NCBI GenBank assembly: GCA_009778235.1
Contig: WRKE01000270.1
Span: forward strand, 1 to 10,846
Length of the DNA stretch: 10,846 nt
Source of the DNA: Pseudomonadota bacterium
GTDB lineage: Bacteria > Desulfobacterota > Desulfobulbia > Desulfobulbales > Desulfobulbaceae
Direction of reading: 5' to 3'
The notes under the pieces were generated by a model that was given only the letters and a program-made list of their open reading frames with translations, ran no database searches and was not told where the DNA came from. Of the stretch, positions 1 to 5,523 are shown in pieces. The first letter of the stretch is position 1; the number at the start of each line of letters is the position of its first letter. Both the position numbers and the translations under genes were made by a program.

Positions 1-1289
1 CGGCTTGCGCCACCGGGCTTATCCAGCAGTCCGCCCTGGACAAATTGGCCATCCCGCCACCCATATTTTTTCAGAAAAGAGACCAAACCTTCGGTGGAGC
101 GCTCAGGCGTTAGGTGTCCGCCATGGAGCATGGCCCGGCAGAGGAGGAGCCCATCGGCAATGGCCTTGCGATCGGCTGGCGTCAGCGTGGTATCGTGCTT
201 TTGGGTGACGATCAGGGTGGTCTCGAGCAGGCGCAGGCCAGCGTACAAAGAAAGGTTGTTTTCCACGGACACAAACCACGGATCGACCAGTTCATCCCCC
301 TGGTTGGCGACCGTGCCTTGCGGGGCATAATAGACGCCGCCCAGCGGTGACTGCATGGCGGCAAAGGCGGGCAGCACGGCCAAAGCATTGGTTATGGCCT
401 GCTCACGGAAGGGGACATGGCCGTTTTCGTGGCCCAGGACAAACTGGAGATGGGCGGCCTGGAGCGGGCCAATGAGAAAGGCCCAGGAGTTTTCGCCGGT
501 GATCGGTTTCCAGTCGGTCCAACTGATGGTGCCCATTTGATAGTCGGGATTGCCGGCCGGCAGGCCCGCAGCGGTAATGAAACGGGCGTAGGGCGTGCCA
601 ACCAAAGGATCGGGCACGAGCCAGTCCCGTGGGAGCATGCGGAAGCTGTAGGCTTGTGCGGGTTGGGTAATCCGTTCTTGGTTGTAGACAAACACCTGGC
701 CAATCGAGCGGGCACGGGTCTGCAGGGGCGAGGGATGGCGGCTGTCGCCGTAATGACCAGCGGCCAGCAACCGGTTTTGGGCGTTCACCAAACCATAGGC
801 GTACTGCCCCTCGGCCAGCGGCAGCCGATTGAGCCGGTGGCCGAGCATTACCGCTATCTGCCAGGTCGCGGCATCGTAAATATTGCTGCCGTTGTGGATA
901 TTGACCCGTTCGGTCTGGAGATCGCCGGCCGGTGTTTTCTCCGGCAACAGGGTAAAGGCCTGCTGATCGTAGAGATCGGTCACTGTGCAATCGGCCGCGG
1001 CACAGACATGTCGCCCCCAGTAGACGGCACTGTCGTGAAAACTCAAGGGCAGACGTTGGCCGCGCAGCTCACCGGCCTGGGCAATGTAGAGGATGCCGCT
1101 GTCCTGGCGGTCACTGACCAGAAAACGGTAGCTGGCAGCCAACTCGGGTAAAGCGGTCTGTTCCGTCGCCGACAGGGCCGGCCCTGCCGCCAAGATCAGC
1201 GCCAGCAGGGCCGCGGCCGCAACGCAACCCCCGTGATATGCGTGTTCCACCTTGGGAAAAGGTCTTGGAATTGTAGATAAGTCACTCAT
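1..1289 (-). CDS. Exported protein of unknown function, C-terminus beyond window
   Basis: The minus-strand frame stays open from an ATG at 1289 to the left edge: 429 codons seen and no stop, so the gene is partial. An in-frame TGA lies 11 codons upstream of this ATG. Residues 1-41 look like a Sec signal peptide: a short basic start, a hydrophobic Ala/Leu stretch at about 22-39, and probable cleavage after ALSA (38-41). The mature part is rich in aromatic residues and has no other obvious membrane segment, so it is likely periplasmic or secreted. Visible blocks are NIYDAATW (136-143), GENSWAFLIGPL (265-276) and WFVSVENNLSLY (338-349). Their spacing and style faintly recall (alpha/alpha)6-barrel carbohydrate-active proteins, but this is a guess and I recognise no catalytic pair. 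C96 and C101 might form a disulfide. It lies 210 nt downstream of the radical SAM gene and may or may not share its transcript. No clear Shine-Dalgarno was seen. Confidence 0.8.
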   Translation of the reverse strand, partial: MSDLSTIPRPFPKVEHAYHGGCVAAAALLALILAAGPALSATEQTALPELAASYRFLVSDRQDSGILYIAQAGELRGQRLPLSFHDSAVYWGRHVCAAADCTVTDLYDQQAFTLLPEKTPAGDLQTERVNIHNGSNIYDAATWQIAVMLGHRLNRLPLAEGQYAYGLVNAQNRLLAAGHYGDSRHPSPLQTRARSIGQVFVYNQERITQPAQAYSFRMLPRDWLVPDPLVGTPYARFITAAGLPAGNPDYQMGTISWTDWKPITGENSWAFLIGPLQAAHLQFVLGHENGHVPFREQAITNALAVLPAFAAMQSPLGGVYYAPQGTVANQGDELVDPWFVSVENNLSLYAGLRLLETTLIVTQKHDTTLTPADRKAIADGLLLCRAMLHGGHLTPERSTEGLVSFLKKYGWRDGQFVQGGLLDKPGGAS

Positions 1290-1499
1290 GGAAGATCTGC
1301 TGGTCCTCTGCTTAGCCTGTCAAACGGCTTGCTTTTCTTGTTCACGTTGGAACAGCATCCTCAAAATGCTGGATACGTCGGCTCCTCAACACAACGGAAA
1401 TCCTGGTATATTTCAGTTAAATCAAGAAGTTGGTGTGTAAAGAACGATAGATTTTTGTGTCGGATTTTCAAAAACTCCTTTAATTTGTTGGCAATGTGG
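1290..1499. other. Intergenic gap, little content
   Basis: This 210-nt gap lies between the radical SAM gene and the exported-protein gene, both on the minus strand. It contains a small perfect inverted repeat, CAGCAT (1353-1358) and ATGCTG (1366-1371), with a 7-nt loop and no T-tract after it, so it is not a convincing terminator. A TTGACA on the minus strand (1318-1323) has no acceptable -10 box at normal spacing. I see no small gene. Confidence 0.5.
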
Positions 1500-2372
1500 C
1501 TACAGGGCGCGCAAAAGCTCGGGCTTGAGCGGCAGAAGACCGGCCAAGGCCTGGTCGATGGTGGCCAGCATGCGCTCCCGATCCTTGGGCAGACGACCGC
1601 TTAAGGAAAAATAGTTCGAAGCGTGGTTGGCATGAAACTGGGTGCGGAAGCCCTCTAAATGCGCCAGCAAGCAGTGCAGTTCCTGGAAGAGCTGAACAGG
1701 ATCGGGCAGGGCAAAGCGCCCGGCGCGCATCAGCCGGTACAGGGGGGTGTTGGGGAGAAGCATCAAGGTAAGGACCGCAATCTGATGCGGTTGCATGTGG
1801 TTAAGGGCCCGAGCGGTGGCCCGGGCATGGTCTTGGGAGTTTTCCGGGCCGGCAATGCCTAACAGGCAGGTGACAGACAAAAAGATCTCAGCCGCCCGCA
1901 CCCGCTGGCCGGCCTTGATCATCTGGGCGCTGTCCACGCCCTTGGCAATGGCCCGCAGGGTCGGATCATGGCCGGTTTCCAGGCCCATATAGAGTCGACT
2001 CAACCCCAACTGCTTGTATTCATTGAGATCAGCCTCGGTTTTGGCCAGAATGTTCTGGCAGGTGGCATAGGAGCTGACCCGGCGGATCCACGGCAGTTGG
2101 TGCCGGATCTGTTGAAGCAGTCTGATCAACTGCGCATGGTCCAGGGCCAGGGCGTCGCCGTCGGCCAAAAATAGGGTGGGGTGATGCCGCCGGCACCAGG
2201 TGGCGGCAAAATCAAGATCAATTTTGATTTGGGACCAGGGTTTGATCCCAAAGGGTTTGTCGTGGTAGGCGCCGCAGAAGGTACAGTGATTGTGGGAGCA
2301 ACCGGTCGTGACCTGGAGGATCAGAGAAAAGGCCTCGCTGGGCGGGCGGATGATGTCACCTTGATAATCCAC
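1500..2372 (-). CDS. Radical SAM protein with CX4CX2C cluster motif
   Basis: A 290-residue protein of the radical SAM superfamily, which reductively cleaves S-adenosylmethionine at a [4Fe-4S] cluster. The likely cluster ligands are C25, C30 and C33 in TGCSHNHCTFC. The spacing is CX4CX2C rather than the classical CX3CX2C; I recall this SHNxCTFC form from a COG1032-like family of uncharacterised proteins. Downstream landmarks are LADGD (about 69-73), where the GGE-like SAM-binding loop belongs, and GLETGHD (about 131-137). There is no cobalamin-binding domain and no obvious second cluster motif, so the substrate is unknown. The start is GTG at 2372: it is the only reasonable start, because the next Met lies past the cluster motif and the N-terminal block RPPSEA is typical of the family. 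It has no Shine-Dalgarno; a strong hairpin (2385-2420) ends 12 nt upstream. It follows serC by 57 nt and is probably read from the same transcript. Confidence 0.88.
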   Translation of the reverse strand: MDYQGDIIRPPSEAFSLILQVTTGCSHNHCTFCGAYHDKPFGIKPWSQIKIDLDFAATWCRRHHPTLFLADGDALALDHAQLIRLLQQIRHQLPWIRRVSSYATCQNILAKTEADLNEYKQLGLSRLYMGLETGHDPTLRAIAKGVDSAQMIKAGQRVRAAEIFLSVTCLLGIAGPENSQDHARATARALNHMQPHQIAVLTLMLLPNTPLYRLMRAGRFALPDPVQLFQELHCLLAHLEGFRTQFHANHASNYFSLSGRLPKDRERMLATIDQALAGLLPLKPELLRAL

Positions 2373-2384
2373 AGGCAGCGGGGC

Positions 2385-2420
2385 AAGCCCGGACGCAGGT
2401 GTTGCCCCTGGTCCGGGCTT
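2385..2420 (-). terminator. Strong intercistronic hairpin between serC and the radical SAM gene
   Basis: A perfect 10-bp inverted repeat, AAGCCCGGAC (2385-2394) and GTCCGGGCTT (2411-2420), encloses 16 nt in which CAGG (2396-2399) and CCTG (2407-2410) can extend the stem. Read with serC on the minus strand it starts 10 nt after the stop and is followed by only TT then GCCCC, so termination would be inefficient. Read on the plus strand it is followed by TTTTAA, but no plus-strand gene ends there. It may be a leaky terminator, an mRNA 3' stabiliser for serC, or a block on entry to the radical SAM start. Confidence 0.5.
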
Positions 2421-2429
2421 TTAAGGTAA

Positions 2430-3512
2430 TCAACCGTTCTTCTTTGCGAAATCGGCCATGAAGGCCACCAGCTTTTCCACACCTTCTTTGGGGAAGGCGT
2501 TATAGATCGAGGCGCGGCAGCCTCCCACCGAACGATGTCCCTTGAGCCCGTCGAGCCCGATGGCGCCGGCTTCACGGATAAATTGGCCCTCCAGTTCAGG
2601 AGTGGGCAGGTTGAAGGTGACATTCATCAGGGAACGGGATTCCTTTTCCGCATGGCCCCGATACAGGGCAAGGCTGTCGATCGCCTCATACAGCAGCGCC
2701 GCCTTTTCGCGGTTGATCTTTTCGATGGCCGCCGCACCACCCAACTGTTTGAGCCAGCGCATAACTAGGCCGACGCAGTAGATGGGGAAACAGGGTGGGG
2801 TGTTGAACATGGAATCCTTGTCCGCATGGGTTTTGTATTTGAGCATGGTCGGCACCTGGTCACCAACCCGGTCGAGCAGGTCATCACGAATGATCACCAC
2901 GGTCACCCCGGCTGGGCCCATGTTCTTTTGGGCGCCCGCAAAGATCAAGCCGAATTTGGAGACATCCACCGGACGAGACAGAATGTCTGATGACATGTCG
3001 GCGATCAGCATCATGTCCTTGGCGGGCATGTCGGGAAACTGGGTGCCGTAAATGGTGTTGTTGGTGACAAAGTAGAGGTATTGGCTGTCGGCCGAAACCT
3101 TGTATTCATCATCGCGGGGCACACGTTTGTAGGTGATCTCCTCGCTGGAATAGGCGACCTCAACCTGGCCAAACAGCTTGGCCTCCTTGATGGCCTTCTT
3201 CGCCCACACCCCGGTGTTGAGGTAGGTGGCCTTTTGATTGCTGGCCAGCAGGTTCATGGGCACCATGAAGAATTGGGATGAGGCGCCGCCCTGGAGAAAG
3301 AGCACCTTGTAATTGTTGGGGATACCCATCAACTCCCGGATCAGGGCCTCGGTCTCCTCGGCCACGGCCATGAAGGACTTGGAGCGGTGGCTAAGTTCGA
3401 TCAAACTCATCCCGGAGTTGTGGAAGTTGACAATATCGGCCGCGGCTTCCTGGAGCACGGCAGGGGGCAGGGTGGCGGGACCAGGGCTGAAATTAAAAAT
3501 TCGTTCGGGCAT
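2430..3512 (-). CDS. serC: Phosphoserine aminotransferase
   Basis: A cytoplasmic PLP-dependent aminotransferase that converts 3-phosphohydroxypyruvate plus glutamate to 3-phosphoserine and 2-oxoglutarate in serine synthesis. The same enzyme acts in pyridoxine synthesis in bacteria that use the DXP-dependent route. The 360 residues match the family length (E. coli 362). The N-terminal FNFSPGPA (6-13) is the family signature. QGGASSQF (74-81) is the PLP phosphate-binding loop. K196 in AGAQKNMGPAG is the Schiff-base lysine. GHRSVGGCRASIYNA (325-339) carries the substrate-binding His/Arg pair. The ATG at 3512 has a good Shine-Dalgarno (AAGGAG, 3523-3528) 10 nt upstream. It lies 44 nt downstream of trmL and 57 nt upstream of the radical SAM gene, all on the minus strand. 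No serA or serB is in view, so the rest of the serine pathway must lie elsewhere. Confidence 0.97.
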   Translation of the reverse strand: MPERIFNFSPGPATLPPAVLQEAAADIVNFHNSGMSLIELSHRSKSFMAVAEETEALIRELMGIPNNYKVLFLQGGASSQFFMVPMNLLASNQKATYLNTGVWAKKAIKEAKLFGQVEVAYSSEEITYKRVPRDDEYKVSADSQYLYFVTNNTIYGTQFPDMPAKDMMLIADMSSDILSRPVDVSKFGLIFAGAQKNMGPAGVTVVIIRDDLLDRVGDQVPTMLKYKTHADKDSMFNTPPCFPIYCVGLVMRWLKQLGGAAAIEKINREKAALLYEAIDSLALYRGHAEKESRSLMNVTFNLPTPELEGQFIREAGAIGLDGLKGHRSVGGCRASIYNAFPKEGVEKLVAFMADFAKKNG

Positions 3513-3522
3513 TGGTGTTTTT

Positions 3523-3528
3523 CTCCTT
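3523..3528 (-). promoter_or_regulatory. Ribosome binding site of serC
   Basis: AAGGAG on the minus strand, 10 nt before the serC ATG. It is the clearest start-associated Shine-Dalgarno in the minus-strand group and fixes the serC start. Confidence 0.75.
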
Positions 3529-3556
3529 GGTACAGAAGGGGTGATGACAAAAAAAA

Positions 3557-4039
3557 TTATTGGCGGATTTGCCGCAGGGCTTCATACAAAACGATACCCG
3601 CGGCCATCGCGAGATTGAGACTGCGGATATGGGGATTGGTCATGGGGATTGTTAAGCAGCGGTCACTATACAGCGCCAGAATATCTTCCGGCAAGCCTTT
3701 TGTCTCCTTGCCGAAGATAAGCATATCACCGGGTTTGAACCGCGCTTGGGTATAGGATCGATTCGTTTTGGTGGTGAGAAAATACAGATGGTGTTCATCC
3801 TGCTCATGCAGAAAGGCATCAAAGTTCGCCCAATAGTTGATCTGGACATGGGGCCAGTAATCAAGCCCGGCCCGTTTGAGGTGTCGGTTGTCAACAGAAA
3901 ATCCTAAAGGATGGACCAGGTCGAGGACGGTGTCGGTGGCGCCGCACAAACGGGCAATGGAACCGGTGTTGGGCGGTATTTCAGGTTCCACCAGGACAAT
4001 ATGCAGATCAGATGCGGCCATGATATGGGGATGGGGCAT
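3557..4039 (-). CDS. trmL: tRNA (cytidine(34)-2'-O)-methyltransferase
   Basis: A SPOUT-class methyltransferase that 2'-O-methylates the wobble base C34 or cmnm5U34 of tRNA-Leu isoacceptors, using S-adenosylmethionine. It has 160 residues against 157 in E. coli TrmL. Family motifs are present in order: EPEIPPNTGSIARLC (18-32), the RAGLDYW block (56-62), FGKETKGLP (109-117) and IPMxxxxIRSLNLA (131-144). The last two form the C-terminal trefoil knot that binds SAM. The start is uncertain: ATG at 4039 or the in-frame ATG at 4021 (residue 7). Neither has a Shine-Dalgarno, and the shorter form fits the usual short N-terminus (E. coli starts MLNIVLYEPE) slightly better. It is the first gene of the minus-strand group and is divergent from lysC. 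An 8-nt T-run on the coding strand follows its stop codon. Confidence 0.93.
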   Translation of the reverse strand: MPHPHIMAASDLHIVLVEPEIPPNTGSIARLCGATDTVLDLVHPLGFSVDNRHLKRAGLDYWPHVQINYWANFDAFLHEQDEHHLYFLTTKTNRSYTQARFKPGDMLIFGKETKGLPEDILALYSDRCLTIPMTNPHIRSLNLAMAAGIVLYEALRQIRQ

Positions 4040-4060
4040 AAAAACGGGAAAATTGCCCCG

Positions 4061-4089
4061 TATGTACTGAAAATGGATAGATGTTGCAA
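4061..4089 (-). promoter_or_regulatory. Weak candidate promoter for trmL
   Basis: On the minus strand TTGCAA (4089-4084) is followed after 17 nt by TACATA (4066-4061). The matches to the sigma70 consensus are 4/6 and 3/6. The -35 hexamer is a palindrome and is the same one proposed for lysC on the other strand. This rests on inspection only. Confidence 0.2.
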
Positions 4090-4111
4090 ATTTAAAAATA
4101 CGCCTTAAATT
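4084..4111 (+). promoter_or_regulatory. Candidate promoter for the lysC operon
   Basis: TTGCAA (4084-4089), a 16-nt spacer and TAAATT (4106-4111) give 4/6 matches to each sigma70 box. A transcript from here would start near 4118, about 18 nt before the structured segment at 4136-4223, which would put that structure in a 5' leader of about 150 nt. The spacing is good but the boxes are mediocre. Confidence 0.3.
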
Positions 4112-4135
4112 TCGCTCTCTGTTTTTGATGGCACG

Positions 4136-4223
4136 GTGAGGCGTTGCTGGTGCCGTCGCGGCAAGCGACTCAACGGACAGGACTGGCGACTTGTCGCCCC
4201 AGTTCTGCTGTGTTGCGGCTCAC
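4136..4223 (+). promoter_or_regulatory. Structured lysC leader: possible three-way-junction RNA
   Basis: Nested and adjacent inverted repeats would close a three-way junction. P1 is GTGAG (4136-4140) with CTCAC (4219-4223), plus CG/CG after one mismatch. P2 is CGTTG (4142-4146) with CAACG (4171-4175), enclosing TGCCG/CGGCA (4151-4155 and 4159-4163) around a 3-nt loop. P3 runs over 4177-4211: ACAG/CTGT at its base, GACT/AGTT (one G-T pair), then GGCGA/TCGCC around a CTTG tetraloop. It lies 47 nt before lysC and is followed by a T-rich tract. The position suggests cis-regulation of aspartate kinase synthesis. It lacks the five-helix layout of the lysine riboswitch as I know it, and I recognise no other known class. 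It could also be a chromosomal palindromic repeat. Confidence 0.4.
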
Positions 4224-4270
4224 TCTTCATGTTTTTTACATCTTATTTCTTTTCTGTGCGGACTTGAATT

Positions 4271-5512
4271 ATGGCGCTGATCGTTCAAAAGTTTGGTGGG
4301 ACCTCGGTGGGGACCACAGATAAAATCAAGGCAGTGGCAGGGCGAGTGCTGAAAAATCACCGGCAAGGCAATCGCATGCTGGTGGTCTTGTCGGCCATGG
4401 CCGGCGAAACCGATCGGCTGACTGGCCTGGCCTTGGCCATGCAGCATATTCCCGATCAACGGGAGATGGATATGCTGCTGGCCACCGGCGAGCAGGTCAC
4501 GGTGGCGCTGTTTGCCATGGCAATCAAGGATATGGGAGGCGACGCGGTCTCCCTGTTGGGCGACCAGGTTGCCATCCGCACCGACAACATGCACACCAAG
4601 GCCCGGATTGAGTCGATTGATCCGGACCTGATCAACAAACATCTCGACCAGGGGAAAATAGTGGTCATCGCCGGTTTTCAAGGCGTGACCGACGCCGGTG
4701 ATATCACCACCCTGGGACGCGGGGGATCAGATACCACCGCGGTGGCCCTGGCCGCGGCGATGCGGGCCGATGCCTGTGAAATCTTCACCGATGTCGACGG
4801 CGTGTACACCACTGATCCCAACATTTGCCCGCAAGCGCGAAAAATCGATTATATCAGCTATGAAGAGATGCTGGAACTGGCCAGCTTGGGGGCCAAGGTC
4901 TTGGATATCCGGGCGGTGAGTCTGGCGAAACGGTTTTCCGTGCCTGTGCATGTCCGTTCCACTTTTTCAGAAAATATTGGCACCTGGGTTATCGAGGAGG
5001 AGAAGATCATGGAATCCATGCTGGTTTCCGGCATTACCTATAGCAAGAACGATGCTCGAATCACTATTAAACAAGTTCCGGATCAGCCTGGAATTGCTGC
5101 TAAAATCTTCCTTCCTGTTTCCGATGCCGGCATCTTGGTGGATATGATCATCCAAAACACCACCGATGGCCGCTTAACCGACATGACCTTCACCGTCCTG
5201 CGGCGCGACTATAACCGGGCCATGGAACTGCTGAAAAAAGTGGCCGCTGATATTGGCGCCCAGGCCGTAACCGGGGATGAGGGGATAGCCAAGGTGTCGG
5301 TTGTGGGCGTCGGCATGCGCAACCATCCGGGCATTGCCTCGACCATGTTCCAGATCCTGGCCAAAGAGGGGATCAACATGATGATGGTATCGACCTCGGA
5401 GATCAAGGTTTCCTGTATCATTGCCGAGAAGTACACTGAATTGGCGGTTCGGGCCCTGCACGACGCCTTTGCTCTGGATAAAGATAACCTGCCGGCTGAA
5501 GAGGCCGAATAA
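4271..5512 (+). CDS. lysC: Aspartate kinase
   Basis: A monofunctional aspartokinase that phosphorylates L-aspartate with ATP to 4-aspartyl phosphate, the committed step toward lysine, threonine, methionine and diaminopimelate. The 413 residues match the short alpha-type enzymes (about 400-411) rather than the fused kinase/homoserine dehydrogenases. The N-terminal KFGGTSV (7-13) is the kinase signature. TLGRGGSDTTA (147-157) and FTDVDGVYTTDP (172-183) form the nucleotide and aspartate site. From about residue 262 onward lie two ACT domains, with QVPDQPGIAAKIF in the first and VGVGMRNHPGIAS in the second. Such ACT pairs bind lysine and/or threonine for feedback control; which effector applies cannot be read here. 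The ATG at 4271 directly precedes the universal start of the family and has only a weak GGA upstream. It is 11 nt before cimA and heads the plus-strand cluster. An internal start is listed separately. Confidence 0.97.
   Translation: MALIVQKFGGTSVGTTDKIKAVAGRVLKNHRQGNRMLVVLSAMAGETDRLTGLALAMQHIPDQREMDMLLATGEQVTVALFAMAIKDMGGDAVSLLGDQVAIRTDNMHTKARIESIDPDLINKHLDQGKIVVIAGFQGVTDAGDITTLGRGGSDTTAVALAAAMRADACEIFTDVDGVYTTDPNICPQARKIDYISYEEMLELASLGAKVLDIRAVSLAKRFSVPVHVRSTFSENIGTWVIEEEKIMESMLVSGITYSKNDARITIKQVPDQPGIAAKIFLPVSDAGILVDMIIQNTTDGRLTDMTFTVLRRDYNRAMELLKKVAADIGAQAVTGDEGIAKVSVVGVGMRNHPGIASTMFQILAKEGINMMMVSTSEIKVSCIIAEKYTELAVRALHDAFALDKDNLPAEEAE
4995..5000 (+). promoter_or_regulatory. Internal Shine-Dalgarno in lysC
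   Basis: AGGAGG, a full match to the anti-Shine-Dalgarno, lies 8 nt before an in-frame ATG at 5009 (codon 247 of lysC). It is a better ribosome site than the one in front of lysC itself, and it sits exactly where the beta subunit starts in known alpha2beta2 aspartokinases. Confidence 0.6.
5009..5512 (+). CDS. lysC: Probable in-frame aspartate kinase beta (regulatory) subunit
   Basis: Translation from the internal ATG at 5009 would give a 167-residue polypeptide identical to the C-terminal part of LysC, made only of the two ACT domains. In Bacillus subtilis and Corynebacterium glutamicum lysC, an internal start near codon 250 makes a beta subunit of about 160-170 residues that pairs with the full-length alpha chain. 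The residues here (MESMLVSGITYSKNDARI) line up with the known beta N-terminus by pattern. The perfect internal Shine-Dalgarno supports real use. The caveat is that the coding sequence (Glu-Glu-Glu-Lys codons) can make such a motif by chance. Confidence 0.55.
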   Translation: MESMLVSGITYSKNDARITIKQVPDQPGIAAKIFLPVSDAGILVDMIIQNTTDGRLTDMTFTVLRRDYNRAMELLKKVAADIGAQAVTGDEGIAKVSVVGVGMRNHPGIASTMFQILAKEGINMMMVSTSEIKVSCIIAEKYTELAVRALHDAFALDKDNLPAEEAE

Positions 5513-5523
5513 TACCGGAAAAC

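Larger units (their letters stand above)
4040..4270. other. Divergent intergenic region between trmL and lysC
   Basis: This 231-nt region separates genes transcribed away from each other, so it must hold promoters for both. The part near trmL (4070-4130) is AT-rich and is the likely promoter area. The part nearer lysC (4136-4223) is GC-rich and highly self-complementary, and is listed separately. A pyrimidine-rich stretch with six Ts (4232-4237) follows before the lysC ATG. I see no coding sequence in it. Confidence 0.7.

Noticed and set aside
417..1151. A 244-codon open frame on the plus strand
   Set aside because: It lies opposite the minus-strand exported-protein frame, which runs 429 codons with a signal peptide and coherent protein composition. 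The plus frame has no recognisable motifs or ribosome site, so it is an antisense shadow.
1318..1323. TTGACA on the minus strand upstream of the exported-protein gene as a -35 box
   Set aside because: No acceptable -10 hexamer is found 16-18 nt downstream; that position reads GCAGAT.
3549..3575. Possible terminator at the end of trmL (minus strand): GCGG/CCGC stem and an eight-T run
   Set aside because: The stem has only 4 bp, lies inside the coding end, and is separated from the T-run by 6 nt. It is more likely a chance arrangement.
4136..4223. Lysine riboswitch, tRNA or hammerhead ribozyme in the lysC leader
   Set aside because: The segment is too short for the lysine riboswitch and lacks its five-helix core. 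It has no tRNA cloverleaf or T-loop sequence, and no CTGANGA/GAAA hammerhead core.
4229..4241. ATGT/ACAT inverted repeat around a T-run before lysC as a terminator
   Set aside because: Four A/T-rich pairs around a poly-T loop would not be stable, and the Ts lie in the loop rather than after the stem.
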